From: CAVVFX01 sp963747535 | Lineage (GTDB): Bacteria; Acidobacteriota; Terriglobia; Bryobacterales; Bryobacteraceae | Direction: 5' to 3' | Length of the DNA: 64,000 bases | NCBI GenBank assembly: GCA_963747535.1 | Contig: CAVVFX010000002.1 | Span: 248,001-312,000 of the forward strand | Shown: in pieces, positions 51,843-59,673 of the stretch | Numbering within the stretch: position 1 is the stretch's first letter | Layout: each line of letters starts with the position of its first letter | Position numbers and translations under genes: made by a program | The notes under the pieces: generated by a model | The model's database searches: none | Told to the model about the DNA's origin: nothing | What the model saw: only the letters and a program-made list of their open reading frames with translations

Positions 51843-52991
51843 GTGTATCCACTTACGATTGGGCTGATTATCGAAAAGAAGGAACTGCTGGACGCGGTCC
51901 AGGCGTGTCTGCACGAGCTGCCGGTCCGCATTCAGTTTGAGCAGTCCGGCATTATCGACTGGGTTGAGTTGTCGGACAAGCTGGTGCGCTCGCGCCCGGA
52001 CGTCGTGGTTCTGGACGTCTCCACGCTGGTCGATCACCTGCCGGAAACGGTCGCCAAGATCAAAGCGACCAACCTGAGTCCAATGCTCATCGCGTTGAAC
52101 GAAAGCGCCGATCCGGAGTCGATTCTCGCCGCCTTGCGGGCAGGTTTTCATGAGTACCTGTTTCCGCCGCTGCACGGCAACCTGCGGAGGGCCTTGGAGC
52201 GCCGCTCGGAAGAGCGCGACCACTTTCGGGAGGGTTCGCGTAAGGGCCGTGTTATCGGATTTCTCTCCGCCAAGGGCGGGTGCGGCGCGACGACTCTGGC
52301 GTGCCACACGGCCATCGAGATTCAGAAGCTCAATAAGTACGATATTCTCCTGGCCGACATGGACTTCGATTCGGGAATGGTGCACTTCCTGATGAAGACG
52401 AAGTCGACCTATTCGGTGCAGGACGCCTTCAACAACCTGCATCGTCTGGACATGAGTTTCTGGAAGGCTATCGTATCCAACGGAACTCCCCGTCTGGAGA
52501 TCATATCGGCGCCGAGTCCCGTGTGTATGCGCCAGCAGCCTCGTCCCGAGCAATTGCAGCAGGTGCTTCGGTTCGTGCGGCAGAACTACGACTGGTCCCT
52601 CGTGGACCTGGGCAGGAATCTCAGCTTCCTGGGGATGAGCGTGCTCGACGAAATCGACGAGACGTGCCTGATCACCACGCTTGACGTTCCAGCGCTGCAT
52701 CAGGCCAAGCAGATCGTTCAAACCCTGATGAATACGGGTTATGCGCGCAATCGCCTCCGTCTGGTGTTGAACCGCGTCCCGCAACGGCTGGAAGTTACAC
52801 CGGAAGAAATCGAAAAGATGTTCGGAATTCCAGTCTTCGCCGTGTTGACGGACGAATATCAGGACCTGTATGACGCGTACGCAGCAGGACGACTACTCTC
52901 CGAGGGCAGGCTGGCGCGCCAATTCCACTCCTTCAGTATGAAGATTGCCGGGGTCCAGGAAGAAAAACGTAAGTTTCGTCTATTTGGTTAA
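51843..52991 (+). CDS. cpaE: Tad pilus localisation ATPase CpaE/TadZ
   Basis: A 382-residue protein starting at the GTG at 51843, 16 bp after the cpaC stop. Residues 1-125 are an atypical receiver (TIGLIIEKKELLDAVQACLH, PDVVVLDVSTLVDHLPETVA). Residues about 135-370 are a ParA/MinD-like ATPase with FLSAKGGCGATTLACHTAIE, ILLADMDFDSGM and DWSLVDLGRNLSF. The P-loop Lys that normally follows the second Gly is Ala here (GCGATT), while the deviant Walker Lys (K of AKGG) is kept. TadZ/CpaE proteins place the pilus machine at the pole or membrane. It is 3 bp before cpaF. Confidence 0.9.
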   Translation: MYPLTIGLIIEKKELLDAVQACLHELPVRIQFEQSGIIDWVELSDKLVRSRPDVVVLDVSTLVDHLPETVAKIKATNLSPMLIALNESADPESILAALRAGFHEYLFPPLHGNLRRALERRSEERDHFREGSRKGRVIGFLSAKGGCGATTLACHTAIEIQKLNKYDILLADMDFDSGMVHFLMKTKSTYSVQDAFNNLHRLDMSFWKAIVSNGTPRLEIISAPSPVCMRQQPRPEQLQQVLRFVRQNYDWSLVDLGRNLSFLGMSVLDEIDETCLITTLDVPALHQAKQIVQTLMNTGYARNRLRLVLNRVPQRLEVTPEEIEKMFGIPVFAVLTDEYQDLYDAYAAGRLLSEGRLARQFHSFSMKIAGVQEEKRKFRLFG

Positions 52992-52994
52992 TCC

Positions 52995-54341
52995 ATGCTC
53001 AGAACGAACTCAGAACCACCACCACTTCCGCCGCCTCCAGCCGGTTCAAACATCGGTGCCGGAGCGATCGAATTCCAGGAGATCAAGTTCACGCTGCACC
53101 GTCGACTGCTGGACCGGATCAACCTGGAGGCGCTTTCCTCGATCGTCGGCGACCGTGCCCGCGTTGAAATTCGCGCAGCCGTTGCCCGGCTGGTGGAAGA
53201 AGAGAATCCACCGCTCAACCTGGTCGAAAAAGAGCGCCTGATTGAAGAGGTTCTCGACGAAGTTTTCGGATTGGGGCCCCTCGAACCGCTATTACAGGAT
53301 CCGAGCATCTCGGATATTCTGGTAACCACGCCCAAGCTGGTGTACGTCGAACGCGGCGGTAAGCTCTACCGCACGCCGGTGGAGTTCAAGGATAACAACC
53401 ACCTGTTGCGAATCATTGAAAAGATCGTGTCGCGGGTGGGACGCCGTGTGGACGAATCGTCACCGCTCGTCGACGCCCGCCTGCCGGACGGATCCCGCGT
53501 AAATGCGGCCATCCCACCGGTGGCAGTGGATGGACCGCTGCTCAGCATTCGCCGGTTCGGCTCGCATACCATCAACGGCGACGACCTGGTGCGCAAGGGC
53601 GCCATGACCAGCGGCATGCTGGAACTGCTGCGGGGCGCAGTCAAAGCGCGACTCAATATTCTGATCGTCGGAGGAACCGGCGCCGGTAAAACAACCCTGC
53701 TCAATGTTCTTTCGAGTTACATTCCGGAAGACGAGCGCATCGTGACCATCGAAGACGCAGCCGAATTGAAGCTGCGCCAGGTTCATGTGGCGCGCATGGA
53801 AACACGTCCGGCCAACGTGGAAGGATCCGGCGCGATCAAGATTCGGGATCTGGTGGTCAATGCCCTCCGTATGCGGCCCGACCGTATCATCGTCGGTGAA
53901 GTTCGTAGCGAAGAGGCGCTGGACATGTTGCAGGCCATGAACACGGGTCACGACGGTTCGCTGACGACGATCCACGCCAACAACCCGCGCGAAGCCGTGA
54001 ATCGTCTCGAAGTGATGGTTGGGATGGCCAGTGCCAACATGGGAGTTCGTGCTATCCGGCAGCAGATTTCGTCGGCGGTCGATCTGTTCGTCCAGGTGGC
54101 CCGTTTCAGTGACGGTTCCCGCCGCCTGACCTATGTGACTGAACTTACCGGCATGGAAGGCGATGTGATCACCATGCAGGACATCTTCGTCTTCGACAAG
54201 ATGGGCATAACCGAGGCCGGCAAAGTAATGGGGCGTTTCCGTGCGACTGGTATCCGGCCGCGCTTCTATGATCGCCTGCTGGCTTGCGGTATTACGTTAT
54301 CGCCTGAGATCTTCCAACAGGTAGTCGAGGTCAATCTGTAA
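52995..54341 (+). CDS. cpaF: Tad pilus secretion ATPase CpaF/TadA
   Basis: A 448-residue type II/IV secretion ATPase. The N-terminal all-helical region is followed by FGLGPLEPLLQDPSISDILV. The ATPase core shows Walker A IVGGTGAGKTTLLNVLSSYI at about residue 220, then EDERIVTIEDAAELKLRQVH, the Walker B region LRMRPDRIIVGEVRSEEALD and the His box NTGHDGSLTTIHANNPREAV. All catalytic residues are intact. It powers extension, and in some Tad systems retraction. It is directly joined to tadB (stop and start are adjacent). Confidence 0.95.
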   Translation: MLRTNSEPPPLPPPPAGSNIGAGAIEFQEIKFTLHRRLLDRINLEALSSIVGDRARVEIRAAVARLVEEENPPLNLVEKERLIEEVLDEVFGLGPLEPLLQDPSISDILVTTPKLVYVERGGKLYRTPVEFKDNNHLLRIIEKIVSRVGRRVDESSPLVDARLPDGSRVNAAIPPVAVDGPLLSIRRFGSHTINGDDLVRKGAMTSGMLELLRGAVKARLNILIVGGTGAGKTTLLNVLSSYIPEDERIVTIEDAAELKLRQVHVARMETRPANVEGSGAIKIRDLVVNALRMRPDRIIVGEVRSEEALDMLQAMNTGHDGSLTTIHANNPREAVNRLEVMVGMASANMGVRAIRQQISSAVDLFVQVARFSDGSRRLTYVTELTGMEGDVITMQDIFVFDKMGITEAGKVMGRFRATGIRPRFYDRLLACGITLSPEIFQQVVEVNL

Positions 54342-55316
54342 ATGCTCGTAACCACTATCCTCGTCGCGTTCGTCGTCCTTTTCGCCGTGGTGTTGCTGTC
54401 GGTGAGCGTGGGACTCAAGTTTCTCGAGTCCCGGCGCAAGAAAGAAGTCACCACGATGCTGAAGACGGCTACGGGCGAGGGGCCTGCGCAGAAAACCCAG
54501 CTGCTGAAAGAAATCCGGGAGTCGAGCGACAACTTTTTTGAAAAGATGTTCCGCAGCCTGGATCTCGTCAAGAACCTGCAGGAATACATCAGGCAAGCCG
54601 ATCTTACATGGTCAGTGGAGGGCTTTGCGCTGTTCTCGCTGATCGGGTTGACGGTCGGCGCCATGCTCGGTACGCGGCTAAAGATGTTGCCCACCGCCTA
54701 TGCAGGCCCGGTCGGCTGCGCCATAATCCTGGGCCTCGCCCCATTTGGGTACGTCGCGCAGACACGCAAACGCCGTCTGAGAGGGCTGGAAGCGCAACTG
54801 CCGGAGGCGCTCGACTTCCTTTCGCGTTCCATGCGCGCCGGCCACGCGTTTGCCATCAGTCTTCAGATGGTGGGCGAGGAACTCCCGGACCCGATGGGAC
54901 GCGAATTTCGCACGCTCTTTAATGAACACAATCTGGGCGCCCCGCTCGAAAGTGCCATGCGTGCAATGTGCGACAGAATTCCGCTGCTGGATCTCCGTTT
55001 CTTCGCGTCGGCCGTCATGCTGCAGAAACAGACCGGCGGCAACCTTTCGGACATCTTGACACGGCTCTCTTATGTCATTCGCGAGCGCTTCCGGCTGCGC
55101 GGTCAAGTGAAAGCGGCCAGTGCGCACGGACGCATGACCGCGGCAATTTTGGGCGGACTACCGATCGTCACCGTGATCGCCCTCCTGTTCGTTGCACCCG
55201 GGTATCTCGACGGAATGGTGGCCGATCCCGATGGCAAGAAACTGATCGCCGGCGCTTTCGTCGGGCAGATTATCGGCAACCTGATTATCCGCAAGATCGT
55301 CAACATCGAGGTTTAA
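54342..55316 (+). CDS. tadB: Tad pilus inner-membrane platform protein TadB
   Basis: A 324-residue member of the GspF-type platform family. Helix 1 (VTTILVAFVVLFAVVLLSVS), a cytoplasmic stretch, two middle helices (FSLIGLTVGAMLGTRL, GCAIILGLAPFGYVAQT), then the T2SSF domain LEAQLPEALDFLSRSMRAGH with GEELPDPMGREFRTLFNEHN and LQKQTGGNLSDILTRLSYVI. It ends in two further helices. It interacts with CpaF and TadC. It is 4 bp from tadC. Confidence 0.93.
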   Translation: MLVTTILVAFVVLFAVVLLSVSVGLKFLESRRKKEVTTMLKTATGEGPAQKTQLLKEIRESSDNFFEKMFRSLDLVKNLQEYIRQADLTWSVEGFALFSLIGLTVGAMLGTRLKMLPTAYAGPVGCAIILGLAPFGYVAQTRKRRLRGLEAQLPEALDFLSRSMRAGHAFAISLQMVGEELPDPMGREFRTLFNEHNLGAPLESAMRAMCDRIPLLDLRFFASAVMLQKQTGGNLSDILTRLSYVIRERFRLRGQVKAASAHGRMTAAILGGLPIVTVIALLFVAPGYLDGMVADPDGKKLIAGAFVGQIIGNLIIRKIVNIEV

Positions 55317-55320
55317 ATCT

Positions 55321-56256
55321 ATGGCCCTCGTCGTCTGCATATCGCTGTTCCTGGCTTTGATGATCGCTATTTCGCTGTATGGCTACCGGCGGTACCTGCG
55401 TCCCGCCCGCGTTTATGAAAGGCTCGGGCGACCGGTAACCGCTCCCTCCGCCGTAGTCAACGTGACCGACGAGCCGGAACAGACGATGACGGTCAAGCTC
55501 ATGGAGAACCTTGGCAATCTGATGCCCGTGTCGCAACAGGACGCGGCCGGGACCAAGGAACGCCTGGTGATGGGAGGGTTCCGCAAGGACTCCGCGGTTG
55601 CGGTCTTCTTTGGGATCCGGATCCTGATGTGTATCGCGGGCATTGTTTTTACTTTCCTGATCCGCGAGAGGATCAGCGACAATCCAGTACTGCGGGTGGT
55701 GCTGGTGGTGTTCGGTGCAGGCGGGGGCTTCATGTTGCCAAGCTTGCGGCTGGACTCCCGCATCACTAAACGCCAGAAGAAGTTGCGCCTGGCGCTTCCC
55801 GACCTGCTCGACCTCCTGGTGGTTGCAGTAGAGGCCGGACTCGGTCTCGACCAGGCAATCCAACACTGTGCGCGGGAATTGGAGTTTGCCCACAAAGAAC
55901 TTAGCGAAGAGATGGCCCAGGTCAACTTCGAAATGCGTGCTGGTAAGAGGCGATCGGATTCACTAAAGAATCTTGCGGACCGCACCGGTGAGCCCGAAAT
56001 TCGCAAGCTTGTGGCGATTCTTGTTCAAACGGACCGGTTCGGAACCTCCATGGCGGAGTCCCTGCGCAATCACTCCGATGACTTGCGCATCCGGCGCCGG
56101 CAGGAGGCTGAAGAGCGCGCGGCGAAGGTCGGTGTCAAGCTGGTGTTCCCGATCTTTATATTCATTCTGCCCACCATGCTGGTGGTTTCAGCCGGACCGG
56201 GCCTTTTACAGGTATTCAAGAATCTATTCCCGATGATGAACGGGTTCGGGCAATAG
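55321..56256 (+). CDS. tadC: Tad pilus inner-membrane platform protein TadC
   Basis: A 311-residue GspF-domain protein: helix 1 (ALVVCISLFLALMIAISLYG), two middle helices (AVFFGIRILMCIAGIVFTFL, VLVVFGAGGGFMLP), then RQKKLRLALPDLLDLLVVAV-like T2SSF sequence EAGLGLDQAIQHCARELEFA, KRRSDSLKNLADRTGEPEIR and TDRFGTSMAESLRNHSDDLR. A final helix is VFPIFIFILPTMLVVSAGP. It is the usual partner of TadB and the last core Tad gene here; TadD-TadG are absent, and two miniprotein genes follow. Confidence 0.93.
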   Translation: MALVVCISLFLALMIAISLYGYRRYLRPARVYERLGRPVTAPSAVVNVTDEPEQTMTVKLMENLGNLMPVSQQDAAGTKERLVMGGFRKDSAVAVFFGIRILMCIAGIVFTFLIRERISDNPVLRVVLVVFGAGGGFMLPSLRLDSRITKRQKKLRLALPDLLDLLVVAVEAGLGLDQAIQHCARELEFAHKELSEEMAQVNFEMRAGKRRSDSLKNLADRTGEPEIRKLVAILVQTDRFGTSMAESLRNHSDDLRIRRRQEAEERAAKVGVKLVFPIFIFILPTMLVVSAGPGLLQVFKNLFPMMNGFGQ

Positions 56257-56328
56257 GGTTCCGCAGCGCTCCGGCGTGAGCGCTTCAGGTTTTCGAGAGA
56301 GCGAATTCTAAGAAAGGAGATGCAAACC

Positions 56329-56427
56329 ATGAGCAACACGATTATTCAAGCGATCATCTGGGTCGCGGCCGGCGCAGCGCTGGTGATGTTGATGATGCGC
56401 CGCAAGAACCGTAAGGTATCGCGGTAG
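56329..56427 (+). CDS. 32-residue membrane miniprotein, copy 1
   Basis: A complete 32-codon gene with AAAGGAG eight bases before its ATG. The product is MSNTIIQAII, then the hydrophobic WVAAGAALVMLMM, then the strongly basic RRKNRKVSR. One short membrane helix with a positive C-terminal tail is predicted, giving N-out/C-in topology. It is nearly identical to a second gene 179 bp downstream, the two being separated by an intercistronic region with a GTGGAG/CTCCAC hairpin. The repeat, the strong ribosome sites and conserved residues show real genes. No known family is recognised. It is at the end of the Tad operon, suggesting a pilus- or membrane-linked role. Confidence 0.8.
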   Translation: MSNTIIQAIIWVAAGAALVMLMMRRKNRKVSR

Positions 56428-56605
56428 TCGAGTGGAGCGCAACTCCACGAGTCGTTTTCCGGAAGAGAAGCGGTTCGCGGCTGACACGGCCGCGGATGCG
56501 CTGAGGTTCTTTTAGAAGGGCCGTTCGGGAAAAGAATTGAGACGAATGAGCAACGCACTTGAGGGTTAGATCGGTTTACGCCGAAATAGAAAAGGAGACA
56601 AAGCA

Positions 56606-56704
56606 ATGAGTAACACAATGATTCAAGCAGCTATCTGGATAGCCGCCGGAGTAGCCCTGGTGATGCTACTGATGCGCCGCCGCGGCCGCAAAGTTACCCG
56701 GTAG
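56606..56704 (+). CDS. 32-residue membrane miniprotein, copy 2
   Basis: The second miniprotein of 32 residues: MSNTMIQAAI, WIAAGVALVMLLM, RRRGRKVTR, with AAAGGAG upstream. It matches copy 1 at about 22 of 32 positions, and nearly all differences are conservative (I/V, M/L, K/R, S/T). The pattern of silent and conservative change implies selection on the protein. It is followed by a strong hairpin at 56723-56754. It could be a small subunit or regulator of the Tad platform, or an unrelated membrane peptide; the sequence cannot decide. Confidence 0.8.
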   Translation: MSNTMIQAAIWIAAGVALVMLLMRRRGRKVTR

Positions 56705-56722
56705 CCTTTCTTAAGCCGCCAA

Positions 56723-56754
56723 CCGCTCCCAGACGCGCCGGCGTCAGGGAGCGG
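56723..56754 (+). terminator. Strong hairpin after miniprotein pair
   Basis: Stem CCGCTCCCAGACGC / GCGTCAGGGAGCGG with one mismatch and loop GCCG. No T-run follows, so it is either a weak terminator or an mRNA 3'-end stabiliser for the Tad transcript. Confidence 0.5.
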
Positions 56755-56787
56755 CCTGTCTGTCGCGCAAAAACGACATAACGTCAT

Positions 56788-57633
56788 ATGATCGATTCTC
56801 TCGGAACCCTCCAGAACCCGGATGGCGGCTGGCCTTATCGTCCAGGCGGCTCGTCCTGGACCGAACCGACGGTCTACTCGCTGCTCGCGGGCTACGCAAA
56901 CAGCGACGATACCGGCCGGGCTCATGCCTTGGAGTGGCTCCGGAAATTGCAACTGGTCGACGGTGGCTGGTCCCCAAAGCCGGGCGTGGAACAGAGCACG
57001 TGGGTCACGGCGCTCGCAGCACTCCTTCCCCCTACGGACCTCGGAGAAAGGGCGCATGCTCGGGCCATCCGCTGGCTCGTGGGATTGACCCCGGCCAACG
57101 CGACGTTTTATGCCCGTATGCAGGCATGGCTAAGTGGATCGCCGACGGCCGAACCGAACGAGGGTTGGCCCTGGCTGCCGGGCACGGCGGCATGGGCAAC
57201 TCCCACTGCCATCGCCACTCTGGCGCTCCACAGACAGAATCGCCGCAAACCGGACCCGGTCCTCCGGAGCCGAATTCAAAGTGCGCGCGGCTTTCTTCTC
57301 TCGCATCGCTGCCAGGATGGTGGCTGGAATCACGGCTCGGCAAAGGCTTTGGGCGTGGATGCACCTTCATATCCCGAGACTACGGGTACGGCCCTGCTGG
57401 CCGTCGCCGGCCTGGATGCCGCGACGCTTGCGCCCTCCATTGAGCGTGCCGAAGCCTGGTGGAAAGATTGTCCATCGTGCGAGGCTGCAAGCTGGCTGAC
57501 CCTTGGACTGGGGGCCATCGGCCATATCAAAACCAACCCTCCCGAGTCGCTCAAACCGCGGACGATTCAAGATGCCGCACTGCGCATTATCGCCTCCGCC
57601 GGCGCTCGGGGAGTAGAGGTTTTCATCGGATGA
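56788..57633 (+). CDS. Squalene-cyclase/prenyltransferase-repeat protein
   Basis: A 281-residue all-helical barrel-type protein with QW-like repeats: NPDGGWPYRPGGSSWTEPTV near the start, VDGGWSPKPGVEQSTWVTAL, NEGWPWLPGTAAWATPTAIA and QDGGWNHGSAKALG. It is only about half the length of squalene-hopene cyclases and lacks their DxDD motif, so cyclase activity is unlikely; it is closer to stand-alone prenyltransferase-repeat proteins of unknown function. There is no signal peptide. Its stop overlaps the start of the DUF362 gene (ATGA), so the two act together or are at least co-translated. Confidence 0.8.
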   Translation: MIDSLGTLQNPDGGWPYRPGGSSWTEPTVYSLLAGYANSDDTGRAHALEWLRKLQLVDGGWSPKPGVEQSTWVTALAALLPPTDLGERAHARAIRWLVGLTPANATFYARMQAWLSGSPTAEPNEGWPWLPGTAAWATPTAIATLALHRQNRRKPDPVLRSRIQSARGFLLSHRCQDGGWNHGSAKALGVDAPSYPETTGTALLAVAGLDAATLAPSIERAEAWWKDCPSCEAASWLTLGLGAIGHIKTNPPESLKPRTIQDAALRIIASAGARGVEVFIG

Positions 57634-58607
57634 AGAAGATTTCGAGACGCGAGATGCTGGCCGGCGCTGCCGGTTCACTGCTGATGCACTCATGCTCCCG
57701 GCCGCCCGTAGCGCAAGTCCTCGATCCCAAGGCACCGAAGCCGCTGGTCTCGGTGATCCGCACGGCGGCTTATACGCAGGACGTTTACGACACGGTCCGC
57801 CGGATTGTGAGCGATCACAAGTTGAACGTGAGAGGCAAGCGCGTGGTCCTCAAACCCAACCTGGTCGAGTTCGACCGAAACACTGCCATCAACACGCATC
57901 CACTGCTCGTGCACGCGGCGCTTGAAGCGTTCAAGGCAATCGGGGCGGCTGAGGTTCGCATTGCCGAAGGACCGGGCCATCGCCGCGACACGCTCGACCT
58001 GGCCGAGGCCGCGGGGTATTTTGATATAGTTCCCGGATTTGAGGATCTCTTCACCGATCTCAATCTCGACGAAATCTCGAAATATAAGTTACGCAGTCCG
58101 TTTTCCAAGCTGCGCGACGTGTATCTGCCCAATACCATTCTCGGAGCGGATCTGGTGGTTTCCATGCCGAAGATGAAAACTCATCATTGGGTGGGCGCAA
58201 CGCTCTCCATGAAGAACTTCTTCGGCATCATTCCCGGCGGCGTTTACGGTTGGCCGAAGAATGTGCTGCACTGGTCCGGGATTCACGAGTGCATTGTGGA
58301 CCTGTCGTCGATCCCCGGCCGCACATTCGCGATCGCCGACGGAATCGTCGGCATGGAAGGTAACGGTCCGATTCAGGGCACACCGAAGAATTGCGGCGTT
58401 ATTGTGGCGGGGCGCGCGCTGGCCGCGGTGGATGCCACGTGCGCCCGCGTCATGGGCATCGATCCGAATAAAGTGGTCTACCTGAATGCACCCGACCGTC
58501 CGCACTACAACGATGAAGCTGACATCGTCCAAGCCGGCGAGACGCCGCGAGCGGTTCGGACGGACTTCGCATTAGTCAAGGATTTTGCCCAACTGCGGCT
58601 GGCATAG
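57630..58607 (+). CDS. DUF362-family protein with Tat/lipoprotein signal
   Basis: The ATG at 57630 overlaps the previous stop and gives 325 residues. The N-terminus MKKISRREMLAGAAGSLLMH ends in a lipobox-like LMHSC, giving a Tat-exported lipoprotein. The DUF362 body has KRVVLKPNLVEFDRNTAINT, THPLLVHAALEAFKAIGAAE, VRIAEGPGHRRDTLDLAEA and VVSMPKMKTHHWVGATLSMK, then NFFGIIPGGVYGWPKNVLHW. No 4Fe-4S cluster motif is present, unlike many relatives. Function is unknown. Confidence 0.85.
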   Translation: MKKISRREMLAGAAGSLLMHSCSRPPVAQVLDPKAPKPLVSVIRTAAYTQDVYDTVRRIVSDHKLNVRGKRVVLKPNLVEFDRNTAINTHPLLVHAALEAFKAIGAAEVRIAEGPGHRRDTLDLAEAAGYFDIVPGFEDLFTDLNLDEISKYKLRSPFSKLRDVYLPNTILGADLVVSMPKMKTHHWVGATLSMKNFFGIIPGGVYGWPKNVLHWSGIHECIVDLSSIPGRTFAIADGIVGMEGNGPIQGTPKNCGVIVAGRALAAVDATCARVMGIDPNKVVYLNAPDRPHYNDEADIVQAGETPRAVRTDFALVKDFAQLRLA

Positions 58608-58994
58608 CAACTGGCCCGGCAGTTCCTTGCAACGAGGCCGTCGGCGCTAGAAACCGGGAAGCGAAGACCAATACGCAAAGAAGTTTACCATTCGTCTTGG
58701 TCGGTGGGTATTCAGCAATGATTCCGAACTGCTTCCATTGCCAAAGTAACGCTTTATGGGTTTGCGTAAGGTGGTGCAGAACCGTATGACTCATTCGGCC
58801 TACCGCAGCGCCCTGCTTGACGTTTCGTTCTTACGGATGGCGCGACGGGCCCTGGAAACCGCGTTATCGCCGAAGTGGTCCAACCGGTCCGGCGTTGTAC
58901 GAGGGTAGGGACTGGGATCGCGTGATCAGAAACGACGCGAAATGCGATTCTGGGATCGGCGAGGCATGATGGAACACGGTATGATCGGAACAGA
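58608..58994. other. Gene-free stretch before Phd antitoxin
   Basis: No convincing gene. Short frames have mixed codon use and no recognisable motif. A promoter for the antitoxin gene should lie near its end, but no clear -10/-35 pair is seen. Confidence 0.4.
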
Positions 58995-59321
58995 ATGACA
59001 CTCCGGATCACAGAATCCGAACTCGCTCGTGACGTCCGTGCTGTGCTCGATCGGGTGGAGCAAGGCGGCGAAGTCATCATCGAACGCGAAGACCACCGCC
59101 CCGTTGCTGTCATCAGCGCGCCACAACGCAGCGGTCGGCCGATTACGGAAATCCTTGCAGAAGCCAGGCGGCGACGATCCACCGTTACTCTGGATGAGGA
59201 CTTCGGGAAGGATATGGAAAAGGTAATCGCGGCACATAGGACCCCATGGAATCCACCATCCTGGGAACAGTGCTCGACTCGAGCGCTGTCATCGCGGCGG
59301 AACGTAAGAAACTCGAAGTAG
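58995..59321 (+). CDS. Phd/YefM-family antitoxin
   Basis: A 108-residue antitoxin: TLRITESELARDVRAVLDRV, EQGGEVIIEREDHRPVAVIS and PITEILAEARRR are the typical N-terminal DNA-binding fold and following segment of prevent-host-death proteins. The usual C-terminal toxin-binding stretch is DFGKDMEKVIAAHRTPWNPP SW. After that, an 18-residue tail (EQCSTRALSSRRNVRNSK) reads into the toxin gene, whereas relatives end near the PP-x-W; loss of the native stop is likely. It overlaps the broken vapC by 76 bp and would normally be co-transcribed with it. Confidence 0.85.
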   Translation: MTLRITESELARDVRAVLDRVEQGGEVIIEREDHRPVAVISAPQRSGRPITEILAEARRRRSTVTLDEDFGKDMEKVIAAHRTPWNPPSWEQCSTRALSSRRNVRNSK

Positions 59322-59673
59322 CCGATTTCATTGAGGAGATTCTTCAGGCCCATGGCTCGTGGATCTATCGCTTTCGCCGGTGACGGTAGCCGAACTCGTG
59401 CATGGGGTCTTCCGCGCCAAGGCTTCTGGGACTTCAGCGCGCCGTAGGGCCTATATCGAAGAGTTGATTGCTCTGATTCCGGTGCACCCAATCACCACCG
59501 GAACCGGCTGGCTAGCAGGCCAGATTGAAGGACAGGAGGCGGCGAGGGGTAACGTGCTGCCCTCCAGTGATCTCTTGATCGCGGCCGGCGCAATTGAGCA
59601 GGGGTATGCCGTGCTGACTGGCAATGTTCGGCACTTCGAGAAGGTCCCCGGCCTGACGGTTCTCGCCTTGTAG
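59246..59673 (+). pseudogene. VapC-like PIN-domain toxin, frameshifted
   Basis: The ATG at 59246 starts MESTILGTVLDSSAVIAAER, then KKLEVADFIEEILQAHGS, a good PIN start with the first catalytic Asp. The frame then changes near 59356-59360: the PIN continuation VDLSLSPVTVAELVHGVFRA, then SSDLLIAAGAIEQGYAVLTG and NVRHFEKVPGL, is in the neighbouring frame. Insertion of one base (reading GGCTCGGTGGAT) would restore a full protein of about 142 residues. As written, translation stops after 45 residues at 59381, so the nuclease is inactive unless frameshifting occurs. Confidence 0.85.
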
